This document shows, piece after piece, positions 54,641 through 64,000 of a stretch of DNA of 64,000 bases (its first letter is position 1; each line of letters begins with the position of its first letter). The stretch lies in NCBI GenBank assembly GCA_947373245.1, contig CANBWY010000002.1, positions 1 through 64,000 on the forward strand, given 5' to 3'. Position numbers and translations under genes: made by a program. The notes below the pieces were generated by a model that saw nothing but the letters and a program-made list of their open reading frames with translations, did no database searches and was not told where the DNA came from. Source of the stretch: Comamonadaceae bacterium (GTDB lineage Bacteria > Pseudomonadota > Gammaproteobacteria > Burkholderiales > Burkholderiaceae_C).

Positions 54641-54956
54641 AACATTTACGCGGCACATAGGCTATTTTCTACAGCAGACTCAGCCCATATGTTCGATGCA
54701 ATTCGATCAAACAGTTGAACTGATTAGCTAGGGGTTGCTCATTCCAAAGCTGTTACAAGTGCATTTCTAACGTCAAGGGCTGACCAATTTACGTTATTGA
54801 TCCCCCCTCAGCTTATTGAAAACTGTTGTTGGGACAGTTTGGTTGTTGCTTCTGCCAGTTTGCATATTTCTTAAATGGGAATCGCACAAGTCTTGTACTG
54901 ATATGCTTAAGCATTAATTTTGAACGCCCTGCTCTATTAAGCGGTGGATATAAAGA

Positions 54957-56501
54957 ATGCTCGACGACATCAAAAAGACCCTCTGGGCATCTGCCGACAA
55001 ACTGCGCGCCAACATGGACGCTGCCGAATACAAGCACTTGGTACTCGGACTCATCTTCATCAAATACATCAGCGACAGTTTTGAAGCCCACAAAGCTAAC
55101 CTGACCGCGCGCCTGCAAAACCCCAAAGACGAGCTGTACTTTGGTGGCGCGTCAGAAGCCGACATTGTTGCCGAGCTAGAAGACCGCGATTACTTCACAG
55201 CTGCCAACGTGTTTTGGGTTCCCGAAGGCGCACGCTGGACACAGCTTCGCGCTGCAGCACCCCAGCCCGACGTTGGCAAACGCATCGACGATGCGCTCAC
55301 CCTCATTGAGCAAGAAAACCCGCGCCTCAAAGGCATCCTCGACAAACGCTTTGCCCGCGCTCAATTGCCAGACGGCAAGCTGGGCGAGTTGGTCAACCTG
55401 ATCTCCACCATCGGCTTTGGTGACGACCCATCGAAGGCCCGCGACATCTTGGGCCAGGTGTACGAATATTTCTTGGGCATGTTTGCCAGCGCCGAAGGCA
55501 AGCGGGGCGGGCAGTTCTACACGCCCGCCAGCATTGTCAAAACGCTGGTGGCCGTGCTCTCGCCCAGCAAAGGCCAGATTTACGACCCGTGCTGCGGGTC
55601 GAGCGGCATGTTCGTGCAGTCTGAAAAGTTCATCGAAGACCACGGCGGCAAGCTGGGCGATGTGTCCATCTACGGCCAAGAGGCCAACCCCACCACCTGG
55701 CGCTTGGCGGCCATGAACCTCGTCATTCGGGGCATGGACTACAACCTGGGCAAAGAACCCGCCGACACCTTCACCCGCAACCAACACCCCGACCTGCGGG
55801 CGGACTACGTGCTGGCCAATCCGCCCTTCAACATCAGCGACTGGTGGCACGCCAGCCTGGACGGCGACGCCCGCTGGGAATACGGCACGCCCCCGCAAGG
55901 CAACGCCAACTACGCCTGGCTGCAACACATCCTGCACCACCTCAAGCCCACGGGCCGGGCGGGCATTGTGCTGGCCAACGGCAGCATGAGCAGCAGCCAG
56001 AACAGCGAAGGCCAAATCCGCGCCGCCATGGTCGATGCCGACGTGGTGGAGGTGATGGTGGCCTTGCCCGGCCAGTTGTTCTTCAACACGCAGATTCCCG
56101 CGTGCCTGTGGTTCTTGGCCAAACAGAAAAAGCGCAAAGGCGAAGTGCTGTTCATCGACGCCCGCAAACAAGCCACCATGATCAGCCGCGTGCAAAGCGA
56201 GCTGACCGACGAAGTGATCGAGCGCATCAGCCAAACCGTGGCCGCGTGGCGATCAGGTACTGACGATTACCAAGACATTGCAGGTTTTTGCCGCAGCGTG
56301 CCGCTAGCCGAAATCGCCCAACACTGCCATGTGCTCACCCCAGGCCGCTATGTGGGTGCGGAAGAAGTGGAAGACGACGACGAAGCCTTTGCCGACAAGA
56401 TGCAAACGCTCACCGCGAAGCTGGCCGAGCAAATGGTCAAAGGCGCAGAACTGGACGCACTAATTCGCCAGAAGCTGGGGGGGCTGGGGTATGAGTTCTG
56501 A
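54957..56501 (+). CDS. hsdM: Type I restriction-modification methyltransferase subunit
   Basis: GQFYTPASIVKTLVAVLSP, PCCGSSGMFVQSEKF, ADYVLANPPFNISDWW (NPPF). Confidence 0.96.
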   Translation: MLDDIKKTLWASADKLRANMDAAEYKHLVLGLIFIKYISDSFEAHKANLTARLQNPKDELYFGGASEADIVAELEDRDYFTAANVFWVPEGARWTQLRAAAPQPDVGKRIDDALTLIEQENPRLKGILDKRFARAQLPDGKLGELVNLISTIGFGDDPSKARDILGQVYEYFLGMFASAEGKRGGQFYTPASIVKTLVAVLSPSKGQIYDPCCGSSGMFVQSEKFIEDHGGKLGDVSIYGQEANPTTWRLAAMNLVIRGMDYNLGKEPADTFTRNQHPDLRADYVLANPPFNISDWWHASLDGDARWEYGTPPQGNANYAWLQHILHHLKPTGRAGIVLANGSMSSSQNSEGQIRAAMVDADVVEVMVALPGQLFFNTQIPACLWFLAKQKKRKGEVLFIDARKQATMISRVQSELTDEVIERISQTVAAWRSGTDDYQDIAGFCRSVPLAEIAQHCHVLTPGRYVGAEEVEDDDEAFADKMQTLTAKLAEQMVKGAELDALIRQKLGGLGYEF

Positions 56502-57789
56502 ATTGTCCCCGCTCTACCGTTTTGCCGATCTCCTTGCAGAACCATTGCGGAATGGCATCTACAAAACTAAAGAGCACCACGGGCATGGCGTCAAAGTAGT
56601 GAATATGGGAGAACTCTTCGGGCACCCTAGGCTGAGCGATATACCCATGAAAAGAGTCGGACTCACAATAGCGGAGATATCGAAATCAAGTCTTAGGGAG
56701 GGTGACCTGCTGTTCGCAAGGCGCTCCCTAGTAGCTTCAGGCGCAGGCAAATGCACTATTGTCAAAAAAATAGTTGAAGCGACCACTTTCGAAAGCTCAA
56801 TCATTAGAGCTCGTCCAAATGGAAGCCTTGCTGATAGCGACTATCTCTACTACTTTTTCGCATCTCCGCAAGGAAAGGAGCTTATGGGCACCATCTTGCG
56901 GCAGGTTGCTGTTTCCGGCATTACTGGCGGTGATCTTGCGGAATTAAAAATTCCGTTGCCTAACCTCAATGAGCAACGAAGACGGGCTTCAGTGCTTCAG
57001 GCGCTAGACGACCGCATTACCCTCCTACGCGAAATCAACACCACCCTCGAAGCCATCGCCCAAGCCCTGTTCAAGTCCTGGTTCGTGGACTTCGACCCCG
57101 TCCAAGCCAAGATGCAAGGCCGCGCCCCCGAAGGCATGGACGAAGCCACCGCCGCCCTGTTTCCTGACAGCTTTGAAGAGTCGGAGTTGGGGGCTGTGCC
57201 GAAGGGGTGGAAATGGCTGCCGCTGAATGTTGCTTATGAAATCTATCCGACACGAAAGCTGAAGAAAGGTGAGACTGCGCCTTACTTGGATATGGCAGGT
57301 GTCCAAACGCAAGGGCACTCAGTCGATGGCGTGATTCAACGTGAAATGGGCTCGGGGACAAAGTTCATCAACGGTGACACCTTGTTGGCGCGCATCACAC
57401 CATGTCTTGAAAACGGCAAGACGGCATTCGTCGATTTTTTACCCGCTGATACAACGGGATGGGGCTCGACAGAGTTTGTTGTTTTGAGACCCAAAGACCC
57501 GCTGCCGCCGTACCACGCCTATTTGTTAGCTCGACATCCTGCATTTAGAGAGCATGCAATCAGAAGCATGTCCGGCACCAGTGGTCGTCAGCGCATTCAA
57601 AACGATGTGCTGAGCCAATTCTTTGTCACTGTACCAAATGAATCTGTTGCTAAAGCGTTCTCAGAATTGGTGGTGGCTATACATGAAGCTATCTGCGAAG
57701 GGCACCAGAGATCGCAAACACTTTCAGCTTTACGGAACAATTTACTACCCCGTCTTATTTCTGGTCACTTGAAGCTCAAGGCTGGATGA
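56491..57789 (+). CDS. hsdS: Type I restriction-modification specificity subunit
   Basis: Two TRD-type halves, LNEQRRRASVLQALDDRITLLREINTTLEAIAQALFKSWFVDFDPV. Confidence 0.94.
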   Translation: MSSELSPLYRFADLLAEPLRNGIYKTKEHHGHGVKVVNMGELFGHPRLSDIPMKRVGLTIAEISKSSLREGDLLFARRSLVASGAGKCTIVKKIVEATTFESSIIRARPNGSLADSDYLYYFFASPQGKELMGTILRQVAVSGITGGDLAELKIPLPNLNEQRRRASVLQALDDRITLLREINTTLEAIAQALFKSWFVDFDPVQAKMQGRAPEGMDEATAALFPDSFEESELGAVPKGWKWLPLNVAYEIYPTRKLKKGETAPYLDMAGVQTQGHSVDGVIQREMGSGTKFINGDTLLARITPCLENGKTAFVDFLPADTTGWGSTEFVVLRPKDPLPPYHAYLLARHPAFREHAIRSMSGTSGRQRIQNDVLSQFFVTVPNESVAKAFSELVVAIHEAICEGHQRSQTLSALRNNLLPRLISGHLKLKAG

Positions 57790-57793
57790 CCAT

Positions 57794-58486
57794 ATGAAAA
57801 AAATAACACTTTCAAATTTCGGTCACTTTTTGGCAATTCTGCTTGTGCTGATGTCGGTGTTTGTCATGGGCTACTTTGGATATCAGTACTACGTGGAACC
57901 CAAGTCAGAGGTTGCGAATGTTTTCACAGGGGCCGGAGCAGTTTTGGCTGCGGCAGTTTCTGCTCTTGTTTCCTTTCGAACTGTTACGATTATTGAAGAG
58001 TCTCAACGGCCTTTCCCATACCCCTACATCGATATTAAAAGTCGTTATGGTTTGTCCCTCATAAAAATCAAAAATGCAGGAGGCTCAGCAGCGCATCGTG
58101 TTTATATTGAGTGGGAGGATGGCACTCCCTCGCTTCGTCAAGGAGCGGATAGTCAGGCTCAACCTATTCATTTCGCAGGCGATGAGGCGCACGCTATATC
58201 GATACTCATGCCAGGGGACGAGCAGTCCACCATGCTTGGTGCCCACCATTGGGTCGCAGAACAACTTAATAGCAATCAGCCCAAGCTGAAAGGTAATGTT
58301 GTCTTTCAGGACGTCAAGGGCAATATTTGCCGAATTCCGTTTTTCATTGACACATCGTTTTATGAATGGGCCTTGGCTGATGAAACGGAGCTACTAAAAG
58401 CGCAGAGAGCAATGACTGAGTTACCACAGGCGCTTGTCAACATTAATCAGTCGCTTTCAAGAATCAACGCTACCTTGGGGAAATAA
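57794..58486 (+). CDS. Membrane protein of unknown function inside the hsd locus
   Basis: 230 aa, two N-terminal hydrophobic segments, then soluble domain. Confidence 0.6.
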   Translation: MKKITLSNFGHFLAILLVLMSVFVMGYFGYQYYVEPKSEVANVFTGAGAVLAAAVSALVSFRTVTIIEESQRPFPYPYIDIKSRYGLSLIKIKNAGGSAAHRVYIEWEDGTPSLRQGADSQAQPIHFAGDEAHAISILMPGDEQSTMLGAHHWVAEQLNSNQPKLKGNVVFQDVKGNICRIPFFIDTSFYEWALADETELLKAQRAMTELPQALVNINQSLSRINATLGK

Positions 58487-58509
58487 TGAAACCAACTGGC
58501 CTCCTCGAA

Positions 58510-58850
58510 ACACGGGGCGATTCACGCTAGGTGAAACTTGGAAGCATGAAGCCAACGACTTCACGCCTTGGTTGGCCGATCAGTAGTTCGTGGTCACCGA
58601 GCATTTGGTGGGGTGGGTTTGATGGGCCAGATCCTCACCTACGCGGCAGGCACTGGGGCTAAGAAGGTGATTGGGGTGGCCGAGTCTTTCCAGCCCGAGC
58701 ATGTGGCGGCGCTGGAGTTTTTGAACCAAAACACGATGGGCCTGCCAAGCAGCGGCAGTTCAAGTTGTGCCGAACTGGTGCCGTATCGCCACTTGGCGTC
58801 AGGACAGCCCGATTGAAGACGAAACTCAATGGGAAAGAACGTGCCGTGAA
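58510..58850 (+). pseudogene. Decayed DUF4268-like (restriction/nuclease-like) gene remnant
   Basis: Pieces GRFTLGETWKHEANDFTPWLADQ(stop) and MGQILTYAAGTGAKKVIGVAESFQPEHVAALEFLNQNT in different frames resemble DUF4268 proteins (..HEAxDFTxWLA.., ..LTYAAGxxAKxVIWVAExFxxEHxAALxxLN..). Confidence 0.6.
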
Positions 58851-58982
58851 AACCCTCGACAGGCGTTTCAATAGCTACCGTCGGTCTTTTTTATCAGACT
58901 CGAAAATAGCTAAAATGAATTAATCATTCGGATTGGGTAGTTCAGATGGTTATTTTTATTTTGTATATACAATGAGGTAAAT

Positions 58983-59276
58983 ATGAAGAACTTAGTGGTC
59001 TCGGCAGCAATAGAAACTAAGCTTCATAAAAAGCACCAAGTGTCGATCAAAGAGGTTGAGCAATGTTTCTACAACAGGGACGGAAAGCTGCTTTATGACA
59101 CCCGAGCAAAGACCAAAACCATTCCACCCACTCTCTGGTTTATTGCGTTAACCAATAAAAATCGCAAGCTCAAAATTGTGTATATACAAAAAGGGATGCA
59201 ACTGATACTCAAAACAGCATACGAGCCCAACGATGTTGAGTTGGCCATCTATGAACGTTTTGGCGCTGCGGCCTGA
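58983..59276 (+). CDS. BrnT-like toxin candidate
   Basis: 97 aa basic protein, KLHKKHQVSIKEVEQCFYN...LKIVYIQKGMQLILKTAYEPNDVELAIYERF. Confidence 0.55.
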   Translation: MKNLVVSAAIETKLHKKHQVSIKEVEQCFYNRDGKLLYDTRAKTKTIPPTLWFIALTNKNRKLKIVYIQKGMQLILKTAYEPNDVELAIYERFGAAA

Positions 59277-59301
59277 CGCAGTGCAACCAAGGAGAGTTCA
59301 A

Positions 59302-59634
59302 ATGACAGTGAAAAAAAATAGAAATACAGAGCAAGCATGGGACGAACGCAAGTTAGGGGCAGAGGCCGAGTTTGTGGGCGTGGCCGATGCGTCGCATGAA
59401 GAGGCGTTACAAGAGGCTTTGGAATTGCAAGCCATCTCCATTCGATTGCCCAAAGATTTGGTGCGTAACTACAAGCTGATTGCCGAGTTTCATGGCATTG
59501 GCTATCAGCCTTTGATGCGTGATGTGTTGCAACGTTTTGTAGCCCCTGAGTTAAAGCACATTTTGGAAACGCAGCACAAGGCCGCTAAAGCGATGGAGAA
59601 ACCAGGGCTTATCCCAAGACGTAAAGCGGCCTGA
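59302..59634 (+). CDS. CopG/BrnA-like antitoxin candidate
   Basis: [39 protein letters not shown] (ribbon-helix-helix-like), 3' partner of the toxin. Confidence 0.65.
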   Translation: MTVKKNRNTEQAWDERKLGAEAEFVGVADASHEEALQEALELQAISIRLPKDLVRNYKLIAEFHGIGYQPLMRDVLQRFVAPELKHILETQHKAAKAMEKPGLIPRRKAA

Positions 59635-62600
59635 TGATGACGGAGGACCAGCTCGAACAAGAAGTCCTAGGCTGGCTGGCCTCTGTAGGCTACACGCCGC
59701 TCAATGCCCGCGACCTAGACCACCTTGATCCAAGGCTAGAGCGCGGCAGCACGCGTGAGGTGTTGTTGGCGGTTAGTCTGCGTGCGGCGATTGCGCGCCT
59801 GAACCCGCACATGCCCAGTAGCGCACACGAGGATGCCTACAAGCAGGTGCTCGACATGGGGCAGCCTGCGTTGTTGTCGGGCAACCGAGCTTTCCACCGC
59901 GTGCTGGTGGCGGGTGTGCCAGTGCAATACCAAAAAGATGGCGAAACGCGTGGCGACTTTGTACGCTTGGTCGATTGGCATAACACGGCAGCCAACGAGT
60001 GGCTGGCAGTGCAGCAGTTCACCATCAAAGGGCCGCGTCACACGCGCAGACCTGACATTATTTTGTTCATCAACGGCTTACCGCTGGTGTTGGTCGAGTT
60101 AAAGAACCCTGCCGACGTGAATGCCGATATTTGGAAGGCCTACGACCAAATACAAACCTACAAAGAGCAAATCGCCGATGTGTTTACCTACAACGAGTTG
60201 TTGGTAATTTCAGACGGTACAGACGCACGCATGGGCTCGCTATCGGCCAATGCCGAGCGCTTCATGCAGTGGCGCACGATTGACGGCGTAGCGCTTGACC
60301 CACTGGGTGAATTGCGCGAGCTAGAAACCATGGTGCGCGGCGTGTTGTCCCCCGCGTATTTGCTGGACTATTTGCGTTTCTTTGTGTTGTTTGAAGACGA
60401 TGGTCACTTGGTGAAGAAGGTGGCGGGTTATCACCAGTTTCATGCAGTGCGTGCAGCCATCGAACAGGTGGTGCAAGCATCCAGCACCGAAGACACTAAA
60501 ACACGCGGCAAGGGCGGCGTGGTGTGGCACACGCAGGGCAGTGGCAAAAGTATCACCATGACGTGCTTTGCAGCACGCGTGATGCAAGAGCCCAAGCTAG
60601 AGAACCCAACAATTGTGGTGATCACCGACCGCAACGATTTAGACGGTCAGCTGCTGGGTGTATTTAGCCTGAGCCAAGACTTGTTGCGCGAGCAACCACA
60701 GCAAGCCACTACACGCCACAAGCTGCGTGAGCTGCTAGACAACCGGCCATCGGGCGGCATCATATTTGCCACGATTCAAAAATTCATGCTGGGCGAAGAC
60801 GAGGATGTGTTTCCCGTGCTTTCTAGCCGCCGCAACATTGTGGTGATTGCCGATGAAGCGCACCGCACGCAATACGGCTTTGAGGCGAAGCTAAAGAACG
60901 TCAAGTTGCCCAGCAAGCCATTGCCGACAGGGCAAGCAAACACCTCTGCAGTAGCGGCAGAGTTTGCGCCGCCTGAGTACGAGGTAAAATACCAAGCAGG
61001 CTACGCGCAGCACTTGCGTGATGCCTTGCCCAATGCCACGTTCGTGGCGTTTACTGGTACGCCGGTTAGCAGCACAGACCGCGACACGCGCTCGGTGTTC
61101 GGCGAGTACATCCATGTGTACGACATGAAGCAGGCCCAAGAAGATGGCGCAACCGTGGCCATTTACTACGAAAGCCGCTTGGCCAAGCTGGGCTTAAACG
61201 ATGCAGACCTAAGCGACTTAGATGATGAAGTAGACGAGTTGGCCGAGGACGAAGAAGAAAGCGCACAAGCCAAACTAAAAAGCCGCTGGGCCGCACTAGA
61301 AAAAGTAGTGGGCGCTGTGCCCCGCGTGGCCAGTGTGGCTGCCGATTTAGTAACGCATTTTGAAACTCGCAACAGCGCGCACCCAGGCAAGGCGATGGTG
61401 GTGGCGATGAGCCGCGAGATTTGTGTGCACTTGTATGACGAGATCATCAAGCTGCGTCCGCAGTGGCACAGCGATGACCCTGAGCAAGGCGCAATCAAGA
61501 TAGTGATGACGGGCAGTGCCAGCGACAAAGCGCTGTTGCGCCCACACATCTACAGCAGCCAAGTGAAGAAGCGTTTAGAAACGCGATTCAAAGACCCGCA
61601 AGACGAGCTAAAGCTAGTCATCGTGCGCGACATGTGGTTAACGGGCTTTGATGCGCCATGTGTGCACACCTTGTATGTGGATAAGCCCATGAAAGGCCAC
61701 AACCTCATGCAAGCGATTGCCCGCGTGAACCGCGTGTTCAAAGACAAACAGGGCGGCTTGGTGGTGGACTACATCGGTATTGGCGAAGACCTGAAAGCCG
61801 CCATGAAGGAATACACCGCCAGCAAAGGCCGAGGCAAGCCCACGGTGGATGCCCGCGAAGCGTTGTCAGTGCTTTTAGAAAAGCTCGATGTGCTGCGTGC
61901 CATGCTGCATGGTTTTGACTACTCCGACTTTTTAACGGGTGGCCACAAAACATTGGCCTGTGCTGCCAACCATGTGTTGGGCATCAAAGGTGACAAAGAG
62001 CGCGATGGCAAAAAACGTTTTGCCGATCAAGCGCTGGCCATGAGCCACGCTTACAGCCTGTGCTGTACCTTAGAGGAAGCCAAAGGCTTGCGCGACGAAG
62101 TGGCCTTTATGCAGGCCGTGAAAGTGATTTTGACCAAGCGCGAAGTGAGCAAGCAGCGCAAGACCGACGAAGAGCGCGATTTGGCAATTCGCCAAATCAT
62201 CAGCTCGGCGGTGGTGTCGGGTGAGGTGGTGGATATTTTTGCGGCCGTGGGCTTAGATAAGCCCAACATTGGTTTGCTTGATGACGACTTCTTGGCGCAA
62301 GTGCATAACTTGCCCGAGAAAAACCTAGCGGTGGAATTGCTTGAACGTTTGTTGCAAGGCGAAATCAAAAGCCGTTTTGCCAGCAACGTGGTGCAAGATA
62401 AAAAGTTCAGCGATATGTTGGCCAGCGTAATTCAGCGTTACCAAAACCGTAGCATTGAAACCGCGCAGGTGATGGAAGAGCTGATTGCCATGGCCAAGAA
62501 GTTCCGCGAGGCCGCCACCCGTGGCGACCAACTAGGCTTGCACGAAGACGAAGTGAAGTTCTACGACGCACTAGCTAACAACGAGTCGGCCGTGCGTGAA

Positions 62601-62819
62601 CTGCAAGACGAAACGCTGAAGAAGATTGCCCAAGAACTCACGCAAAACCTGCGCGAGAACTTGACCGTGGATTGGTCCGAGCGCGAGAGCGTGAGGGCTA
62701 AGCTGCGATTGATGGTGAAGCGGATATTGAAAAAATACAAATACCCACCAGATCAAGCCGACAACGCCGTACAGCTGGTGCTGGAGCAGGCTGAGGCGTT
62801 GGGGGAAGAGTGGACTTAA
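59634..62819 (+). CDS. hsdR: Type I restriction endonuclease subunit R
   Basis: 1061 aa; [13 protein letters not shown] (ExK nuclease), [30 protein letters not shown]. Confidence 0.96.
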   Translation: MMTEDQLEQEVLGWLASVGYTPLNARDLDHLDPRLERGSTREVLLAVSLRAAIARLNPHMPSSAHEDAYKQVLDMGQPALLSGNRAFHRVLVAGVPVQYQKDGETRGDFVRLVDWHNTAANEWLAVQQFTIKGPRHTRRPDIILFINGLPLVLVELKNPADVNADIWKAYDQIQTYKEQIADVFTYNELLVISDGTDARMGSLSANAERFMQWRTIDGVALDPLGELRELETMVRGVLSPAYLLDYLRFFVLFEDDGHLVKKVAGYHQFHAVRAAIEQVVQASSTEDTKTRGKGGVVWHTQGSGKSITMTCFAARVMQEPKLENPTIVVITDRNDLDGQLLGVFSLSQDLLREQPQQATTRHKLRELLDNRPSGGIIFATIQKFMLGEDEDVFPVLSSRRNIVVIADEAHRTQYGFEAKLKNVKLPSKPLPTGQANTSAVAAEFAPPEYEVKYQAGYAQHLRDALPNATFVAFTGTPVSSTDRDTRSVFGEYIHVYDMKQAQEDGATVAIYYESRLAKLGLNDADLSDLDDEVDELAEDEEESAQAKLKSRWAALEKVVGAVPRVASVAADLVTHFETRNSAHPGKAMVVAMSREICVHLYDEIIKLRPQWHSDDPEQGAIKIVMTGSASDKALLRPHIYSSQVKKRLETRFKDPQDELKLVIVRDMWLTGFDAPCVHTLYVDKPMKGHNLMQAIARVNRVFKDKQGGLVVDYIGIGEDLKAAMKEYTASKGRGKPTVDAREALSVLLEKLDVLRAMLHGFDYSDFLTGGHKTLACAANHVLGIKGDKERDGKKRFADQALAMSHAYSLCCTLEEAKGLRDEVAFMQAVKVILTKREVSKQRKTDEERDLAIRQIISSAVVSGEVVDIFAAVGLDKPNIGLLDDDFLAQVHNLPEKNLAVELLERLLQGEIKSRFASNVVQDKKFSDMLASVIQRYQNRSIETAQVMEELIAMAKKFREAATRGDQLGLHEDEVKFYDALANNESAVRELQDETLKKIAQELTQNLRENLTVDWSERESVRAKLRLMVKRILKKYKYPPDQADNAVQLVLEQAEALGEEWT

Positions 62820-62890
62820 GAAAAACTCTAGCGATTGAGGCAGGAACTTATCGTCGCTAAGTTGTTTAAAGCAATCTACCTGCGCTGCAA

Positions 62891-63106
62891 AAATCATGAA
62901 TTGCCACATTACTGCGGAGTTTGCGAGGAAAGTTTCGAGCTGAATTACGGATCAATTCTGACGATATCGGCTCAATGCACATCCACATTCCAAAGGCGAA
63001 TGAGTGGATCGCTGTACTTATGCAAAGTCCATCGCCTGCACATGGAAATGGACTGTTATTGATGCAGCATGAATTGATTCGTAGCGAAACTAAAAAAGGC
63101 TAACTA
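62891..63106 (+). pseudogene. C-terminal fragment of a TniA/TnsB/Mu-type transposase
   Basis: Frame translation IATLLRSLRGKFRAELRINSDDIGSMHIHIPKANEWIAVLMQSPSPAHGNGLLLMQHELIRSETKKG* resembles the Mu-transposase C-terminal barrel (R..V.idP.Disxi.V..p....w..v......GlsL.qH.lir); upstream in-frame stops. Confidence 0.5.
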
Positions 63107-63146
63107 AGTCAAACGCATATGAAGTACTGGAACGTAGGAGTTGAGA

Positions 63147-64000
63147 GTGGCAGATGACAGCTTGGATACGCTACGCGTAGAAAACGCTCGCTTGACTTCA
63201 TTGCTCGAGTTGCACGGCATTGAATGGAAGCAGCCATCTCAGTCCATCATTGCGGCACCAGTTCCAGAAAAATTGCACATCTCGACCAGCGAAAAAATTG
63301 CTTTATTCCGTCGTCTTTTTCGGGGGCGAGTTGATGTCTACCCTGTCCGCTGGGAAGGGAAAAATACCAATAAGGCGGGATATTCACCTGCATGTGCTAA
63401 CGAATGGCGTGTTGGTGTTTGCGAGAAGCCTCGGATCAAGTGTGGTGATTGTGGAAATCGGCTGCTAGTACCAATGGCCGATTCAGTAGTCTATAAACAC
63501 TTGGCTGGTGAGCACACGATTGGCGTGTATCCATTGCTGGAAGATGACAGTTGTTACTTTCTAGCTTTTGATTTCGACGAGGCCGATTGGCGCGATGATG
63601 CTCGCGCACTCATGCATTCCTGTGAGGAGCTTGGTATACCGGCAGCGTTAGAAATTTCACGATCTGGCAAGGGCGCACATGTTTGGATATTTTTTGCAGC
63701 AAAAGTTTTTGCCCGCGATGCACGCCGGCTTGGCACTGCCATCATCAGTCATACATGTGCTCGCACACGGCAGCTGAAACTTGAGTCTTATGACCGATTA
63801 TTTCCGAACCAAGATTCTCTACCCAAAGGTGGTTTTGGCAATTTGATTGCACTGCCTTTGCAAAAACATCCACGCCAAAGTGGTTGTAGCGTATTTGTCG
63901 ATAGAGATTTTCAACCATACCAAGATCAATGGGGATTTCTGTATCAAATGGAGCTGATGTCGCCTCACGATGTTGAGTCCACCATCCTTAGAGCAACGGG
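63147..64000 (+). CDS. TOTE conflict system archaeo-eukaryotic primase domain protein (partial, runs off right edge)
   Basis: GTG 63147 with GGAG upstream: MADDSLDTLRVENARLTSLLELHGIEW...SEKIALFRRLFRGRVDVYPVRWEGKNTNKAGYSPACANEWRVGVCEKPRIKCGDCGNRLLVPM...LAFDFDEADWRDDARAL...ALEISRSGKGAHVWIFF...FPNQDSLPKGGFGNLIALPLQ; typical TOTE AEP motifs. Confidence 0.75.
   Translation, partial: MADDSLDTLRVENARLTSLLELHGIEWKQPSQSIIAAPVPEKLHISTSEKIALFRRLFRGRVDVYPVRWEGKNTNKAGYSPACANEWRVGVCEKPRIKCGDCGNRLLVPMADSVVYKHLAGEHTIGVYPLLEDDSCYFLAFDFDEADWRDDARALMHSCEELGIPAALEISRSGKGAHVWIFFAAKVFARDARRLGTAIISHTCARTRQLKLESYDRLFPNQDSLPKGGFGNLIALPLQKHPRQSGCSVFVDRDFQPYQDQWGFLYQMELMSPHDVESTILRAT

Larger units (their letters stand above)
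35540..54840. mobile_element. Tn7-like transposon (approximate limits) carrying PARIS-like and other cargo
   Basis: Contiguous tnsA-tnsB-tnsC-tniQ module plus second TniQ; lower-GC core; repeated AATGTTT(A/C)GAA(C/T)T sites right after the last clearly chromosomal gene. The right boundary is only bracketed (54.32-54.95 kb). Confidence 0.6.

Noticed and set aside
45195-54956. CRISPR array or atypical guide repeats near the Tn7-like module
   Set aside because: No regularly spaced direct repeats and no cas genes seen; only hairpins and short motifs.
62835-63062. 75-aa ORF MRQELIVAKLFKAIYL... as a gene
   Set aside because: Overlaps the transposase-like fragment in another frame, which gives a better family match; its own sequence matches nothing I know.

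Overview
The window is a beta-proteobacterial (Burkholderiales/Comamonadaceae-like, by protein similarity from memory) chromosome segment in two parts. About 1-35.5 kb is ordinary core genome: pckG, recQ, a split metH with an SAH riboswitch, comM/yifB, a TorF-type porin with glnK-amtB, glcEF, lplT-like, alr, radA, ilvE, waaF and others. From about 35.5 kb to the right edge it is an accessory/defense island. Its centre is a Tn7-like transposition module (tnsA-tnsB-tnsC-tniQ on the minus strand, a divergent regulator, then a 366-aa protein of unknown function and a second TniQ-like protein) with no cas genes and no CRISPR array. Cargo to its left is a PARIS-like pair (AriA/AriB) and an unfamiliar two-gene candidate system: a large HEAT-like/CxxC protein interrupted at a (TC)6 microsatellite, followed by a PD-(D/E)xK nuclease protein. 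To its right is a type I R-M locus carrying a toxin-antitoxin-like pair, a membrane protein and a DUF4268-like pseudogene between hsdS and hsdR. After that come a degraded transposase C-terminus and the start of a TOTE-type primase gene that runs off the window and is absent from the supplied ORF track. All family names come from motif recognition by eye; no database search was run.
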